Assembly: GCA_013299105.1 (NCBI GenBank)
Contig: JAAFJY010000029.1
Coordinates: 41,586 to 105,585 of the forward strand
Source of the DNA: Chitinophagales bacterium
GTDB taxonomy: Bacteria > Bacteroidota > Bacteroidia > Chitinophagales > Saprospiraceae
Direction of reading: 5' to 3'
Length of the DNA stretch: 64,000 bases
The notes beneath the pieces were generated by a model. The model searched no databases and was not told the origin of the DNA. It saw only the letters and a program-made list of their open reading frames with translations. Numbering within the stretch: position 1 is the first letter of the stretch; the number at the start of each line of letters is the position of its first letter. The translations under genes and the position numbers were made by a program. Of this stretch, positions 26,943-35,548 are shown piece by piece.

Positions 26943-27704
26943 TCAATTGGTATTGTTGACCACTTCGGCTTTCAGCGCAATGAAAACACCCATGGGGTCA
27001 TAAGGCTCGAAAGCTTCGTTGACGGCAATGCCAGTGCCACCATTCATCCACACATTCACCAATGTTTCACCCTCTGTGGTATCGGGTATCGCATTGTAAG
27101 CGATGGATGAGTCCGGCAATTGGAATGGAAACAAGAAGTAACCCCCAGCTACTTCTGATTCTCCTTTTTCGATGTGCAATTTGCGGAAAAATTTCTCGTC
27201 CTCGCTTTTCTCAATTTTCAGGTAAAACCCAAATTGACTGTTTTGGCCATTTTGATCAAGCGTGTACACAAAGTCGCCACAGGTGAGGTCTCCCTCCCCC
27301 CTTGCGCCAAATAGCCTGCAAGGGTGAGCTTGTCGGGTTTTGTTTTTCGAGAATCCGTGAATCAAGTTCAAATTCAACTCTTCCCCAATCAAAGTCCGCT
27401 TGTTGCGCATCGCGGCAACGTTGCTCAAATCGGTAATCAACTCAAATTGTGCGGGCACTTGCATGCGTGAAAGGCAAAAAAAGTACTCCCCTGAGAAAAG
27501 CTTTTCGAAGACCTGGGCCCTGTGAACATCAAACAGGGCAAAGCGACGCGGAATCGAGTTGGCGGAACGCTCCCAAACCTTCAATTGGCTCAACTGGTCG
27601 GAGTAATCGGCAATTCGCCTTTTGCTTTTGCCACGAATACGGTACAATTCCTGACGTGGAAATGGATTTGTTGTTGAGGAACTGGTTTTAGTTTTGTTAG
27701 ACAT
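26943..27704 (-). CDS. Uncharacterised protein, third gene of sigma/anti-sigma operon
   Basis: The 253-residue protein is not recognised. It has no signal peptide or membrane segment. The N-terminus is basic and Ser/Thr-rich (MSNKTKTSSSTTNPFPRQEL), followed by a mixed alpha/beta body with HRAQVFEKLFSGEYFFCLSR, then CRLFGARGEGDLTCGDFVYT, and a C-terminal beta-rich region containing VWMNGGTGIAVNEAFEPYDP. It lies 34 bp downstream of the anti-sigma gene on the same strand and abuts the CHAT gene tail to tail with no gap. As the only protein of unknown type in this locus it is a reasonable candidate substrate or partner of the CHAT protein; that is inference from position only. Confidence 0.75.
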   Translation of the reverse strand: MSNKTKTSSSTTNPFPRQELYRIRGKSKRRIADYSDQLSQLKVWERSANSIPRRFALFDVHRAQVFEKLFSGEYFFCLSRMQVPAQFELITDLSNVAAMRNKRTLIGEELNLNLIHGFSKNKTRQAHPCRLFGARGEGDLTCGDFVYTLDQNGQNSQFGFYLKIEKSEDEKFFRKLHIEKGESEVAGGYFLFPFQLPDSSIAYNAIPDTTEGETLVNVWMNGGTGIAVNEAFEPYDPMGVFIALKAEVVNNTN

Positions 27705-27738
27705 AGAATAAGGATTTAGTGGCTAAGCTGGATAGAAA

Positions 27739-28473
27739 TCATTTGATTTCTTTCAGCAAAAGTTGTGCTTTTGCTGCGCGAGGGAGCTTACCATCTACAA
27801 TCGATTGGAGGAGGGGGACTGCCTTTTTTTTACGCCCCTTGCCAATGTAACTCACTGCAAGGTACCATGCGGCGTCTTTGTGGTAACGTGTGTTGATCAG
27901 GTTCCTGAGTTGTCTAATCGCTTTTTGATCTTCTTTGGCCAGGCAATAAGCAATACCGCTGTATAGTAGCGCAATACTATCACGTTTAGCATCATAAACT
28001 TTGGCAAGAAGGGGAGCTACATATGCATATTTTTGTTCTTTTTCATCCCCTTTTTCATCAGCTTTTTCATAAATCTCAAGGAGGTCGTCTGTGTCATCTC
28101 CTAAGTTGAGAGGAGCTGCATAGTGATTGCGACTTTGATCTGCCAATAACTTTAAATTAGAAGGAACATGCATCAAATTAAAGGCCAACAATGCGGAAAC
28201 AGCAATTACAAAGAAAGCTGCAACCAATTTAATCCAAATTGGTCGAACCTTAGTATCAGGAGGGTGGAGAGGATCAGGGGTCTTAAATTGATCAGCGATT
28301 TTTTGCCTTCTTAATTTGTCTATACTATTCAATGCTAAAAAAAATTCCCGTGCCGCGCTGGCAAATTCAGGCTCATTGAGTAACCGCTGTTCCAAAACAG
28401 CAGTTTCATCTTCGTCTAAATGGCCATCCCAAAAATCGGATAGCACCTGAATGTCATTTTCTTGGAGCTCCAT
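27739..28473 (-). CDS. Membrane-anchored anti-sigma-like protein with TPR domain
   Basis: The 244-residue product has an N-terminal cytoplasmic domain resembling anti-sigma factors (LSDFWDGHLDEDETAVLEQR, LLNEPEFASAAREFF), one transmembrane helix at about residues 80-101 (IKLVAAFFVIAVSALLAFNL), and an external TPR-like region (LYSGIAYCLAKEDQKAIRQL; AAWYLAVSYIGKGRKKKAVP). No zinc-binding HxxxCxxC motif is seen. It most likely sequesters the sigma factor encoded 4 bp upstream and releases it on signal, perhaps after proteolysis. The TPR part would lie on the periplasmic side if the N-terminus is cytoplasmic. Confidence 0.82.
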   Translation of the reverse strand: MELQENDIQVLSDFWDGHLDEDETAVLEQRLLNEPEFASAAREFFLALNSIDKLRRQKIADQFKTPDPLHPPDTKVRPIWIKLVAAFFVIAVSALLAFNLMHVPSNLKLLADQSRNHYAAPLNLGDDTDDLLEIYEKADEKGDEKEQKYAYVAPLLAKVYDAKRDSIALLYSGIAYCLAKEDQKAIRQLRNLINTRYHKDAAWYLAVSYIGKGRKKKAVPLLQSIVDGKLPRAAKAQLLLKEIK

Positions 28474-28477
28474 GTTA

Positions 28478-29101
28478 TTACAAATTTTGGGATTCTTTCT
28501 GAAATCGGGTTAAAATACGCTTGATCAAACGTTTGCGAAGGCGTTCAAAATAGGAGCGTTGGATGCTAACTTTCTTACCCAAGACCTCAGTACTTGTGTC
28601 CTTTTCATTGGGATTGATCCGCAAGTAGATGTCTTTATGGTCTTCATCTTCGGCCCTCCCAATCAACAAAAGCTGGTCTTTTTCTTCCAATTTGGCTACC
28701 TCCTCCTTCACGATTTTATCCATCAACTCCTTTTCGTCGTGAAATCGCTTTTTATCCATCCCTGAAAATTCACTCCCTTCCTCACGAATATTTTCCAAAT
28801 TGACAGTACCCCAAACGTTGACCAGAACTTTATTCCGACTTAAGTAATTGAGGTATTTGTTCTGCCCTATGGTGTTGAGGTAAGTTTGGCACTTGGTCCA
28901 GTCGTCAACTTTACCAAGCTCCAAAGCACTTTTCAACGCGATCAAACTTTCATGGTACCAATACTCAACCTCTTGATCAGAGAGGTCAGAGAAACGATAC
29001 TTCATGTGCTTAATGAATCCTGGTTTTAGCAAATTGTAAAATTCATTTGCCGCCGCACGATCCCCTTTAAGCATTTGCTCAATTACTACAACTACATCCA
29101 T
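28478..29101 (-). CDS. ECF-like RNA polymerase sigma factor
   Basis: The 207-residue product (ATG at 29101) has a sigma region 2 pattern: EQMLKGDRAAANEFYNLLKP, then WYHESLIALKSALELGKVDD and WTKCQTYLNTIGQNKYLNYL, the latter resembling the -10 recognition helix. The C-terminal part (EVAKLEEKDQLLLIGRAEDE, then SIQRSYFERLRKRLIKRI) fits a divergent region 4 helix-turn-helix. It is longer and more divergent than the ECF sigma at 39637. It is the first gene of an operon with the membrane anti-sigma and an unknown protein. Its regulon cannot be read from the window. Confidence 0.82.
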   Translation of the reverse strand: MDVVVVIEQMLKGDRAAANEFYNLLKPGFIKHMKYRFSDLSDQEVEYWYHESLIALKSALELGKVDDWTKCQTYLNTIGQNKYLNYLSRNKVLVNVWGTVNLENIREEGSEFSGMDKKRFHDEKELMDKIVKEEVAKLEEKDQLLLIGRAEDEDHKDIYLRINPNEKDTSTEVLGKKVSIQRSYFERLRKRLIKRILTRFQKESQNL

Positions 29102-29164
29102 AAGTAACAATAGTCTTAAAAATGCAACACTGCGAATAGAATTTTTTTCCCAACAAAATGGCAA

Positions 29165-29707
29165 AACAGTAGTTCAAGCCACCGGACTGCTGGCCACAAC
29201 TAAGGAAATTTTTCGGATTTATGGGAGAAGATCAGACGTTCTTTCTGTGGAAAGAAGTCATAATGTGTTTATTTTCTTTTGAGGCTTAACTGTGAGAAGT
29301 ACCTGAATGAAGAACCAAGATAATGCGTTGACACTTTTTTCATCCATTTTTCAGCAAATAATTCGCTGTAAATATCGAAAAAAGCCCGATTTGAACATAA
29401 ATTCTAAAAAAATGAAAAAAAATAGTAGTGCTGGTGTTGCATTTTGGCGGTTTTGGGTACTTATGATTGACTGCGCTAATGGCGTCACTTCCTCTCCCCC
29501 CAAAAAGCACCACCGATTAGTTGACTTAAAAAAATCCTGATGTCCAAGTTTTTAAGGCCTTTCTACACGCCCTAAGTAAACACCCTGATTCATAAGGCCT
29601 TAAGTAAGGCGAAGACTTCAGTTAATGTTTTTGCACGATCCAGCAAAGCGCTGATCAAAAAAGTTCAGCCTTGCTGTCAAAGATATTTTTGCCTCCTTTC
29701 TGCATAC
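29165..29707. other. Intergenic region, possible small transcript ending at 29747
   Basis: Upstream of the sigma gene and before the beta-barrel gene. An open frame of 77 codons at 29307-29540 has weak coding character (Lys-rich start, no recognisable family). The last 200 bases contain GCCTTAAGTAAGGC and lead into a strong plus-strand terminator, so a small RNA or small peptide gene may be transcribed here. Confidence 0.35.
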
Positions 29708-29747
29708 AGACCTCGCTATCCTATTGACAAAAGCGAGGTCTTTTTTT
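29708..29747 (+). terminator. Strong orphan intrinsic terminator
   Basis: A 9-10 bp stem (AGACCTCGCT with AGCGAGGTCT), a loop of about 14 bases and T7-8. No annotated plus-strand gene ends within 2.7 kb upstream, which points to an unannotated short transcript. Confidence 0.8.
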
Positions 29748-29825
29748 GTTGCATCAGTGCAGGAAACTTGAAAAAAATTGCTTCTAAGCTCATTTTGGCC
29801 TATGTTGCGGACAAGTAGAAGAAGC

Positions 29826-30419
29826 ATGAATCGGACGCACATTTTATCCATCCTTTTTTTGTGTTTAGCCCATTTTATCAAGCTAAATGCCCAAGAACAG
29901 CGTTTCAAAGGAGCCTTGATCGCTGGATTCAACCTTTCACAAATTGATGGAGACTTGCTGAATGGCTTTCACCAGCCGGGCTTGCACGCGGGCTTAAGGG
30001 CAAATGCCATCTTGAGTGAACGCTGGGAATGGGGCATCGAACTCCTCTTCAACCAGCAAGGAGCCCGGCGAATCCTCAACTCCAATCCAGCCTCCATTTA
30101 CGAAAGCATCCGCCTGAATATGGTTGAGGCTCCCGTCATGATCCATTTTACCGATTGGAAGTTTCAAGTGGGGGCTGGCATTTCTTATTCGAGGGTCATT
30201 AGCAGCCGTTTTGTGGATGTTACAGGGGCGGACATCACCGATACTCAAAACATCAATACCAACTTGTTTAACCTGGTCGCAGGCGCTACTTTTAATTTTA
30301 CCGATAAATGGGGCCTGAACCTTCGCTGGACCCGAATGATCAATAACCTGCGCCAAGACCGTGCCGACGGCTTATTCATTGGCCGAACGGTTAGCATCCG
30401 AGCCATCCGAACTTTTTAA
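29826..30419 (+). CDS. Outer-membrane beta-barrel (PorT-like) protein
   Basis: The 197-residue product has a signal peptide (MNRTHILSILFLCLAHFIKL, then NAQ). The mature protein shows repeated amphipathic strands: FKGALIAGFNLSQIDGD, RWEWGIELLFNQQG, FQVGAGISYSRVISSRF, WGLNLRWTRMIN. This fits the small 8-stranded barrel family common in Bacteroidota (PorT/OMP_b-brl_2). Function unknown. It is 17 bp upstream of the ppx gene and probably co-transcribed with it. The ATG at 29826 is chosen because it opens the signal peptide. Confidence 0.85.
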   Translation: MNRTHILSILFLCLAHFIKLNAQEQRFKGALIAGFNLSQIDGDLLNGFHQPGLHAGLRANAILSERWEWGIELLFNQQGARRILNSNPASIYESIRLNMVEAPVMIHFTDWKFQVGAGISYSRVISSRFVDVTGADITDTQNINTNLFNLVAGATFNFTDKWGLNLRWTRMINNLRQDRADGLFIGRTVSIRAIRTF

Positions 30420-30436
30420 CCCCAAATGCTTGCACA

Positions 30437-31336
30437 ATGATCGCTGCTGTACTAGACTTCGGAACCAATATTTTTACCATCAAGATTGTGAACTTGGATA
30501 AAAATGGCCCATACAATGTGCTCCACAAGGAAAGCCGTTTTGTAAAACTGGCCGAACAGGGCATTGAAACAATCGGTCCAGCACCTTTTACCCGCGCACT
30601 CGATGTAGCTTACGATTTTGCCACATTGATGAGTGTACATCGGGTAGAAAAGTACAAAGCCATCGGTACCGCAGCCCTCCGGACGGCCAGCAATGGCCAA
30701 GAACTGATGGCTTCGATCGAAGACCGTAGCGGGATCGTCATCACCATGATCAGCGGGGATGAAGAAGCCCGTTTGATCCACTTGGGGGTGGAAGGAAATG
30801 TACCCTTTGGTGAGCACAAGAAGTTGATCATGGACATAGGTGGTGGCAGCGTGGAATTCATCATTGCCGATGCCAAGCAGGTGTTTTGGGCCAAAAGCTT
30901 TTTGGTGGGCATCGCCGTTTTGCGCCACCAATTTCACCGCAACGAGCCTATTTTAGACCGCGAAATCCAGGCTCTGAGGCAATTCCTAGGTGAACAACTA
31001 GAAGAATTGCGTACGGCCTTACAAATACACCACATCGACGCACTGGTCGGCACCAGTGGAACCTTCGACGTTTTGGCCTACAATTATCCCCACAAAAAAG
31101 GCAAAAGTGAATCCACGATGGTCAAGGCAGATGCGGTGAATTTATTCTTGCCTTTGATATTGGGTAAAACCAAAGAAGAACGCGACCAAATGAAAGAGTT
31201 CCCACCTACACGTAGCGAGATGCTGGTGGTGGGGATGCTGCTCACCCAGTACGTACTCCAGCTCAGCGGGGTCGATCATTTTTGGGTCACCAACTTTGAC
31301 ATCAAAGAAGGCATTTTGCGGGAAATGGCGAAATAA
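30437..31336 (+). CDS. Ppx/GppA family exopolyphosphatase
   Basis: The 299-residue cytoplasmic protein has the ASKHA-fold phosphate motifs: AVLDFGTNIFTIKIV at the N-terminus, IGTAALRTASNG near residue 76, the second phosphate loop LIMDIGGGSVEFII near residue 134, and ALVGTSGTFDVLA. It corresponds to the catalytic domains I-II of Ppx/GppA and lacks the C-terminal HD-like domain of E. coli Ppx, as is common for ~300-residue members. It hydrolyses terminal phosphates of polyphosphate, or pppGpp in the GppA subgroup. It shares an operon with the upstream barrel protein and meets the M28 peptidase gene tail to tail without a gap. Confidence 0.93.
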   Translation: MIAAVLDFGTNIFTIKIVNLDKNGPYNVLHKESRFVKLAEQGIETIGPAPFTRALDVAYDFATLMSVHRVEKYKAIGTAALRTASNGQELMASIEDRSGIVITMISGDEEARLIHLGVEGNVPFGEHKKLIMDIGGGSVEFIIADAKQVFWAKSFLVGIAVLRHQFHRNEPILDREIQALRQFLGEQLEELRTALQIHHIDALVGTSGTFDVLAYNYPHKKGKSESTMVKADAVNLFLPLILGKTKEERDQMKEFPPTRSEMLVVGMLLTQYVLQLSGVDHFWVTNFDIKEGILREMAK

Positions 31337-32734
31337 TCACAAACCATACTTGTCCAGCAAATACACCAATGCAGCCATCGAAGCAACCCCTAATTCCAGT
31401 TCGCGCTTGTTCACGGCATCAAAATTGTCGATAGCAGTATGGTGGTAATCAAAATAGCGTTGCGAATCGGGCTCAAAACCGAACAAAACGCCTTTTTGAC
31501 CGCGAAGTGGCGAAATATCAGCCCCCGAACCGCCCCTTTTCAAATGCAACCCATAAGGGCCAAGCAGGTCCGTCCAAGCAAGAATTCTTTTGAATTTTTG
31601 GTCAAAACTTTTGTCTTCCGATTCACAAGTAAAGCCCCTGGGCGTGAATCCACCACGATCCGATTCGATGGCTGCCAGGTGAAACTCATGCTGCTGATTA
31701 GATATTTCTGCATAGGTTTTGCCACCCATCAGGCCATTTTCCTCGTTCATGAACAATACGCAACGAATCGTTCTCTTGGGGCGATATTTCATGCGTTTCA
31801 TCACCTGTAACACATCCATTGCATGTACACAACCCGCCCCGTCGTCGTGTGCGCCCTGGCCAACGTCCCAGGAATCAAGATGCCCGCCTACCAGAATGAT
31901 TTCGCGGGGTTTTTCGCTGCCCTTAATTTCTCCAATGACATTGTAAGATTGCTTCATCCCTAACATCCTGCTGGTATTGCGGATGTAAACCCTGACTTGA
32001 TCCTGACGCAAAAGGCGGCTCAGGGTTTCTGCATCATTGGTGCTGATGCCCAAGGCGGGGATCGGTGTTACCCCTGGCTCGTAAGTGGTAGATCCAGTAT
32101 GTGGATCATTGTCGAGCCGAGTAGTCATGGATCGTACTAAAACAGCTACCGCCCCCATTTTAGAGGCCCTTGAAGCGCCCAACCCGCGTTGATCTACCGC
32201 CCCACCATAGGCAGCGAAGGCATTGAGTTGGGTAGGATCGAGCGGACGATTAAAAAAAACAATCTTGCCCGCAATTTTGTCCCGCCCCAGGGTTTCTAGT
32301 TCGTCGAGGCGCTTTACTTCAATGACTTCAGCGCTGAGCCCTTCTGGCCCAGTGCCGATCGAGTTGCCCAAAGCCAGGGCGTGAAGGTCTATACTTCCCA
32401 TGGCTGATTGAGAAATCCTTACAATCTCTTTATCTCCCCTGCTCCAGTGCGGCACCATACAGGGTTGTAGCCATACAGAGTCGAGCCCAAGGGTGTCGAG
32501 CATCTGGCGGGTGTATTCCACAGCAGCCAGTGATTGAGCGCTGCCGCTGAGGCGGTGGCCGATTTTGGTGCAAAGGTACTCCAACCAAGGGTAAGATTGC
32601 CCTTTGGTCAGGGCGGTATTGTAAATGTCGCGAATAAAAAAGGCATCTTCATCGGCCTTGTCATTCTTTTGGGCAATAAGCTTGATTTGTGCCCACAAGA
32701 AGCAACATAAAAACAAGAGCAATTGGTTTTTCAT
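31337..32734 (-). CDS. M28 family metallopeptidase (carboxypeptidase Q-like), exported
   Basis: The 465-residue product has a signal peptide (MKNQLLLFLCCFLWAQIKLI). A PA (protease-associated) domain follows (GKIVFFNRPL through MGAVAVLVRSM). The M28 catalytic domain has the di-zinc ligands: GGHLDSWDVGQGAHDDGAG (His, bridging Asp), Glu pair in FMNEENGLMGG, Asp in AIESDRGG and a late His in YFDYHHTAID. Length and domain order match plasma glutamate carboxypeptidase/carboxypeptidase Q. It probably releases amino acids from peptides in the periplasm or outside the cell. The frame extends to 32866, but the upstream part lacks a secretion signal; ATG at 32734 is preferred. Confidence 0.92.
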   Translation of the reverse strand: MKNQLLLFLCCFLWAQIKLIAQKNDKADEDAFFIRDIYNTALTKGQSYPWLEYLCTKIGHRLSGSAQSLAAVEYTRQMLDTLGLDSVWLQPCMVPHWSRGDKEIVRISQSAMGSIDLHALALGNSIGTGPEGLSAEVIEVKRLDELETLGRDKIAGKIVFFNRPLDPTQLNAFAAYGGAVDQRGLGASRASKMGAVAVLVRSMTTRLDNDPHTGSTTYEPGVTPIPALGISTNDAETLSRLLRQDQVRVYIRNTSRMLGMKQSYNVIGEIKGSEKPREIILVGGHLDSWDVGQGAHDDGAGCVHAMDVLQVMKRMKYRPKRTIRCVLFMNEENGLMGGKTYAEISNQQHEFHLAAIESDRGGFTPRGFTCESEDKSFDQKFKRILAWTDLLGPYGLHLKRGGSGADISPLRGQKGVLFGFEPDSQRYFDYHHTAIDNFDAVNKRELELGVASMAALVYLLDKYGL

Positions 32735-33342
32735 TTTGATCAGAAGTGTTTTTGTCCAAATTTCGATTGCACAATGATCTGATGTGAAAGGTAATAAAAA
32801 AAGGATCAAGCGCATGGTTTTGATGCGGAATGGCGTATTTATTTCTAAGTGTGAAATTTTTAACATTTTTTTGCTAAAAAAAATTTACCCCCCGTTTTAA
32901 GATAAAAATTTCTTTCTGCGCCAAAAAAGAAAATATTCATCGTCAAAAAAGCCTCTTTTCTACATAAAATATTTTTACAGCGAAATTGACTTTGCTTATA
33001 AATGAAACAAAGCCCCTATTTCGAGAAAATCATTTGAACTTTTCAATAAATCGTCCTAATTTAGCATCAGCGATTAAAAACAAGGCCAGCTTATTGAAAA
33101 ATTTGTAAGCGTATTTTTGACACTAAGCTGCTCAATCGTGTTGTATTAATCGCTTTCAATTTGACGATTCAATTCAAAGAATATAATTTGGTTTTATTTG
33201 GTTAGGGCTGAGGTAGTGCTGTGGTAGCGCTGCCTCCTTTTTTTTCTGCTTAATACTGGTGTGCCTAAAATAAGCAGGTGCACCGCCGAAGCCATGCACC
33301 CGCTAAAAATGCCCTAAAATGTACTATATCTGATTTTGCGGT
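32735..33342. other. AT-rich intergenic region
   Basis: No gene, repeat copy or clear terminator recognised. The DNA is visibly AT-rich between 32840 and 33200, then contains GTAGTGCTGTGGTAGCGCTG at 33214, a short imperfect repeat. Confidence 0.5.
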
Positions 33343-34530
33343 TCAACGGATGAAATACCGCTTGCCATTCAACATTACTTCGTTGTTGTAGTTGCCAGCG
33401 CCCATGCTGTATTCTTTCACGCTACCATTGTTGTAGCGCAATACCAGGTAAGGGGTATTGCCCTTGCTTACGATGCTCCAGCGGCCAGCGTTGCTGTCTT
33501 GGCCTGCGTAGGAGAATGTGTCGCCATAGCCACTTGAAATGTAAGAGTTGTTGCTGCTGTACACAAAACGGCCATCGGTAGCCAGGTCGAACTTCCAGTT
33601 GTCCGACAAACCATTGCCAGTGTAGAAATATTCTAAGCGTTTGCCGTTCACTTTTTGCTTCCACTGGTCCGCTAGCGGAGAAGACTGTGGTTTGCTGAAG
33701 GTCACCGAATTGGCAATGGATTTCATCATATTGCTGTTTTCGGTGCCATAGCTTGCCTTGGGACCAGCACCGACGATCGAGACCCCACCGCCGCCATGAG
33801 GCGATACCAAAGTGACCGTTTCGATGACGATTGCTTGCCCTTGCGCGGTTCCATCAAAACGGATCAACAAGCCGTTCGTGCCATAAGCCTGGGTACTGGC
33901 TTTCAAATAAGTATTACTGCTCTGATCGTTGACGTCTTTGATATCGGCCTTCACTTCGGCCAAGCTGCGGTAAAAATGGGGCGCAACACCGACGCTTTTT
34001 TGTTGGTCCGCGCTAGTCAAAGCATGACCGCCTTCGCTGTCACGGCGTGACCAATTGCTTGGCACGACAAAAGCATAACCATTCTGGACATCGTTGTAGC
34101 GATTGCCGCTAACTGCAGAAACCTGGGTGGATGCGCTGGGGGTGTTGACTGCTGCTGGGGTTTGATTATTGACTTGGGCGGGTTTCAAATTGGCAGTATT
34201 CGCAGTTTTGCTGAGCTCAATGCTGATTCCCTCCGAAGTCAGGTAATAAATGCCCAACAAACGCGATACTGAAAATCCCACCTCATTGCCTTGGTAATTG
34301 TAGCTGCCCGAAATCATGCCAAGCATTTTCACCGCTCCATTGTAGTTGTAGCGCTGGCCCTGTACCTCCAGGTAGCCCTGATAAGTACCGTCGTTGTTTT
34401 TGGCCAGTGCAATGCCTACTTGGCCTTCTGCACCAGTATAAGTGCCGGGATAATGGTCTTCTTGTGCATTGAGGTTGAATCCAAAGAAACTCATGGCGAT
34501 TAGGGTTGAGGTGATGAACAAGGTTTTCAT
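33343..34530 (-). CDS. Exported protein of unknown function, beta-rich, three-part
   Basis: The 395-residue product has a signal peptide (MKTLFITSTLIAMSFFGFNL, then NAQ). Residues ~25-105 form a small beta domain (GTYTGAEGQVGIALAKNNDG; GYLEVQGQRYNYNGA). A Pro/Ala/Thr-rich linker follows (QVNNQTPAAVNTPSAS). A middle domain (YAFVVPSNWSRRDSEGGHAL) resembles PsbP/DcrB-like folds. A C-terminal ~100-residue region (GKRLEYFYTGNGLSDNWKFD; GRWSIVSKGNTPYLVLRYNN) has the look of a lipocalin-like stress or binding module. No catalytic residues were recognised. It is divergent from the NTF2-like gene at 34685. Confidence 0.78.
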   Translation of the reverse strand: MKTLFITSTLIAMSFFGFNLNAQEDHYPGTYTGAEGQVGIALAKNNDGTYQGYLEVQGQRYNYNGAVKMLGMISGSYNYQGNEVGFSVSRLLGIYYLTSEGISIELSKTANTANLKPAQVNNQTPAAVNTPSASTQVSAVSGNRYNDVQNGYAFVVPSNWSRRDSEGGHALTSADQQKSVGVAPHFYRSLAEVKADIKDVNDQSSNTYLKASTQAYGTNGLLIRFDGTAQGQAIVIETVTLVSPHGGGGVSIVGAGPKASYGTENSNMMKSIANSVTFSKPQSSPLADQWKQKVNGKRLEYFYTGNGLSDNWKFDLATDGRFVYSSNNSYISSGYGDTFSYAGQDSNAGRWSIVSKGNTPYLVLRYNNGSVKEYSMGAGNYNNEVMLNGKRYFIR

Positions 34531-34635
34531 GGTTGCAGGTTTTGTTGAGTTGACAAGTCATGTTTGATATTGCAAAGATGCGGACTTAAAAATCCCAAAT
34601 CTTCATCCCTTTAGGCGAAATGCAAAAATTCCCCC

Positions 34636-34667
34636 TTTGTGAGGAGATTTGAAATTTGTTACCTTCG
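34636..34667 (+). promoter_or_regulatory. Promoter of the NTF2-like gene
   Basis: TTTG at 34636-34639, a 20-bp spacer and TACCTTCG at 34660-34667, 17 bp before the ATG at 34685. It matches the Bacteroidota primary-sigma pattern. Confidence 0.65.
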
Positions 34668-34684
34668 AGCCAAAACACCAACTC

Positions 34685-35116
34685 ATGCGTAACACTACTT
34701 TTCTCTTATTCGGTTTTATTTGCCTGGCTTACTCAAGCGCCATTGCACAGACTCCATTCCACAACTTGGAAAAACAATGGGCCAAAGTCATCGTCGCACG
34801 CGACAAGGCTGCAATGGAAGAGCTGTTCAGCGACAATTTGATGTACACCCATTCCAGTGGTATTGTAGAAAACAAAAGCGAATACATCGCCAACGTAATG
34901 AACGGAAAATGGGGCTATCATTCTCTTGATTTCAAGGAAGTGACGGTACGGGATATGGGCAAAGTGGCGTGGGTGCATTGCAACAATGCGATCGTGGTCA
35001 TTAAAAATGCTGAAGGGGTAGAAACTACCATCAAAATGCGGTTTTTACACATTTACGCCAAAGAAAAAGGCAAGTACCGCTTGATTGCCCACCAGGCTAC
35101 GCGACAACCGAGTTGA
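34685..35116 (+). CDS. Exported NTF2-like (DUF4440) protein
   Basis: The 143-residue product has a signal peptide (MRNTTFLLFGFICLAYSSAI, then AQ). The mature domain is a DUF4440 NTF2-like fold: FHNLEKQWAKVIVARDKAAM, EELFSDNLMYTHSSG, and a final sheet with MRFLHIYAKEKGKYRLIAHQ. These small domains bind or isomerise hydrophobic ligands in other proteins; the role here is unknown. It is the second exported NTF2-like protein in the window but is not closely similar to the one at 2978. The start at 34685 opens the signal peptide and sits 17 bp after a good promoter. Confidence 0.82.
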   Translation: MRNTTFLLFGFICLAYSSAIAQTPFHNLEKQWAKVIVARDKAAMEELFSDNLMYTHSSGIVENKSEYIANVMNGKWGYHSLDFKEVTVRDMGKVAWVHCNNAIVVIKNAEGVETTIKMRFLHIYAKEKGKYRLIAHQATRQPS

Positions 35117-35155
35117 TTTATTATCACCTAAATAAACTTTAAAACCTGAGTTCGT

Positions 35156-35545
35156 ATGCTCAAAGATTTCCGCGAATTCATTTTCCGGGGCAATGTCATT
35201 GACCTTGCCGTAGGGGTCATTATTGGTGCCGCATTCAATGGGATTGTGGATGCGATGGTCAAAAAATTGATCATGCCTTTGATCGGGATTTTCACCGGGG
35301 GGATTAATTTTGAAAAAGAAGCCTTCAAATTCGGTGACGCAGAATTGGGCTGGGGGGCAGTTATTCAAGCCGTCATCCAGTTTTTATTGATTGGTTTCGT
35401 CTTGTTTATGATCCTGAGGACTTACCGAAAATTGACCAAAAAAGACAACGCCAGTTATGCCCCGGAACCTACTGAAACCGAGATACTACTGGCCGACATC
35501 AAGCAATTGATGCAGAGAATTGAAGAGAATACCCGCCAAAAGTAG
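35156..35545 (+). CDS. mscL: Large-conductance mechanosensitive channel
   Basis: The 129-residue protein begins MLKDFREFIFRGNVIDLAVG and continues VIIGAAFNGIVDAMVKKLIM, the diagnostic MscL TM1 pore region. A short loop (INFEKEAFKFGDAELGWG), TM2 (VIQFLLIGFVLFMIL) and a C-terminal helical bundle (LLADIKQLMQRIEEN) follow. It forms a homopentameric inner-membrane pore that opens under high membrane tension to release solutes during hypo-osmotic shock. The length is normal. It ends 3 bp from the convergent small membrane gene. Confidence 0.97.
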   Translation: MLKDFREFIFRGNVIDLAVGVIIGAAFNGIVDAMVKKLIMPLIGIFTGGINFEKEAFKFGDAELGWGAVIQAVIQFLLIGFVLFMILRTYRKLTKKDNASYAPEPTETEILLADIKQLMQRIEENTRQK

Positions 35546-35548
35546 GCG

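Noticed and set aside
29307..29540. 77-codon ORF between sigma and barrel genes
   Set aside because: No family, no good start signal; kept only as part of a possible small transcript.
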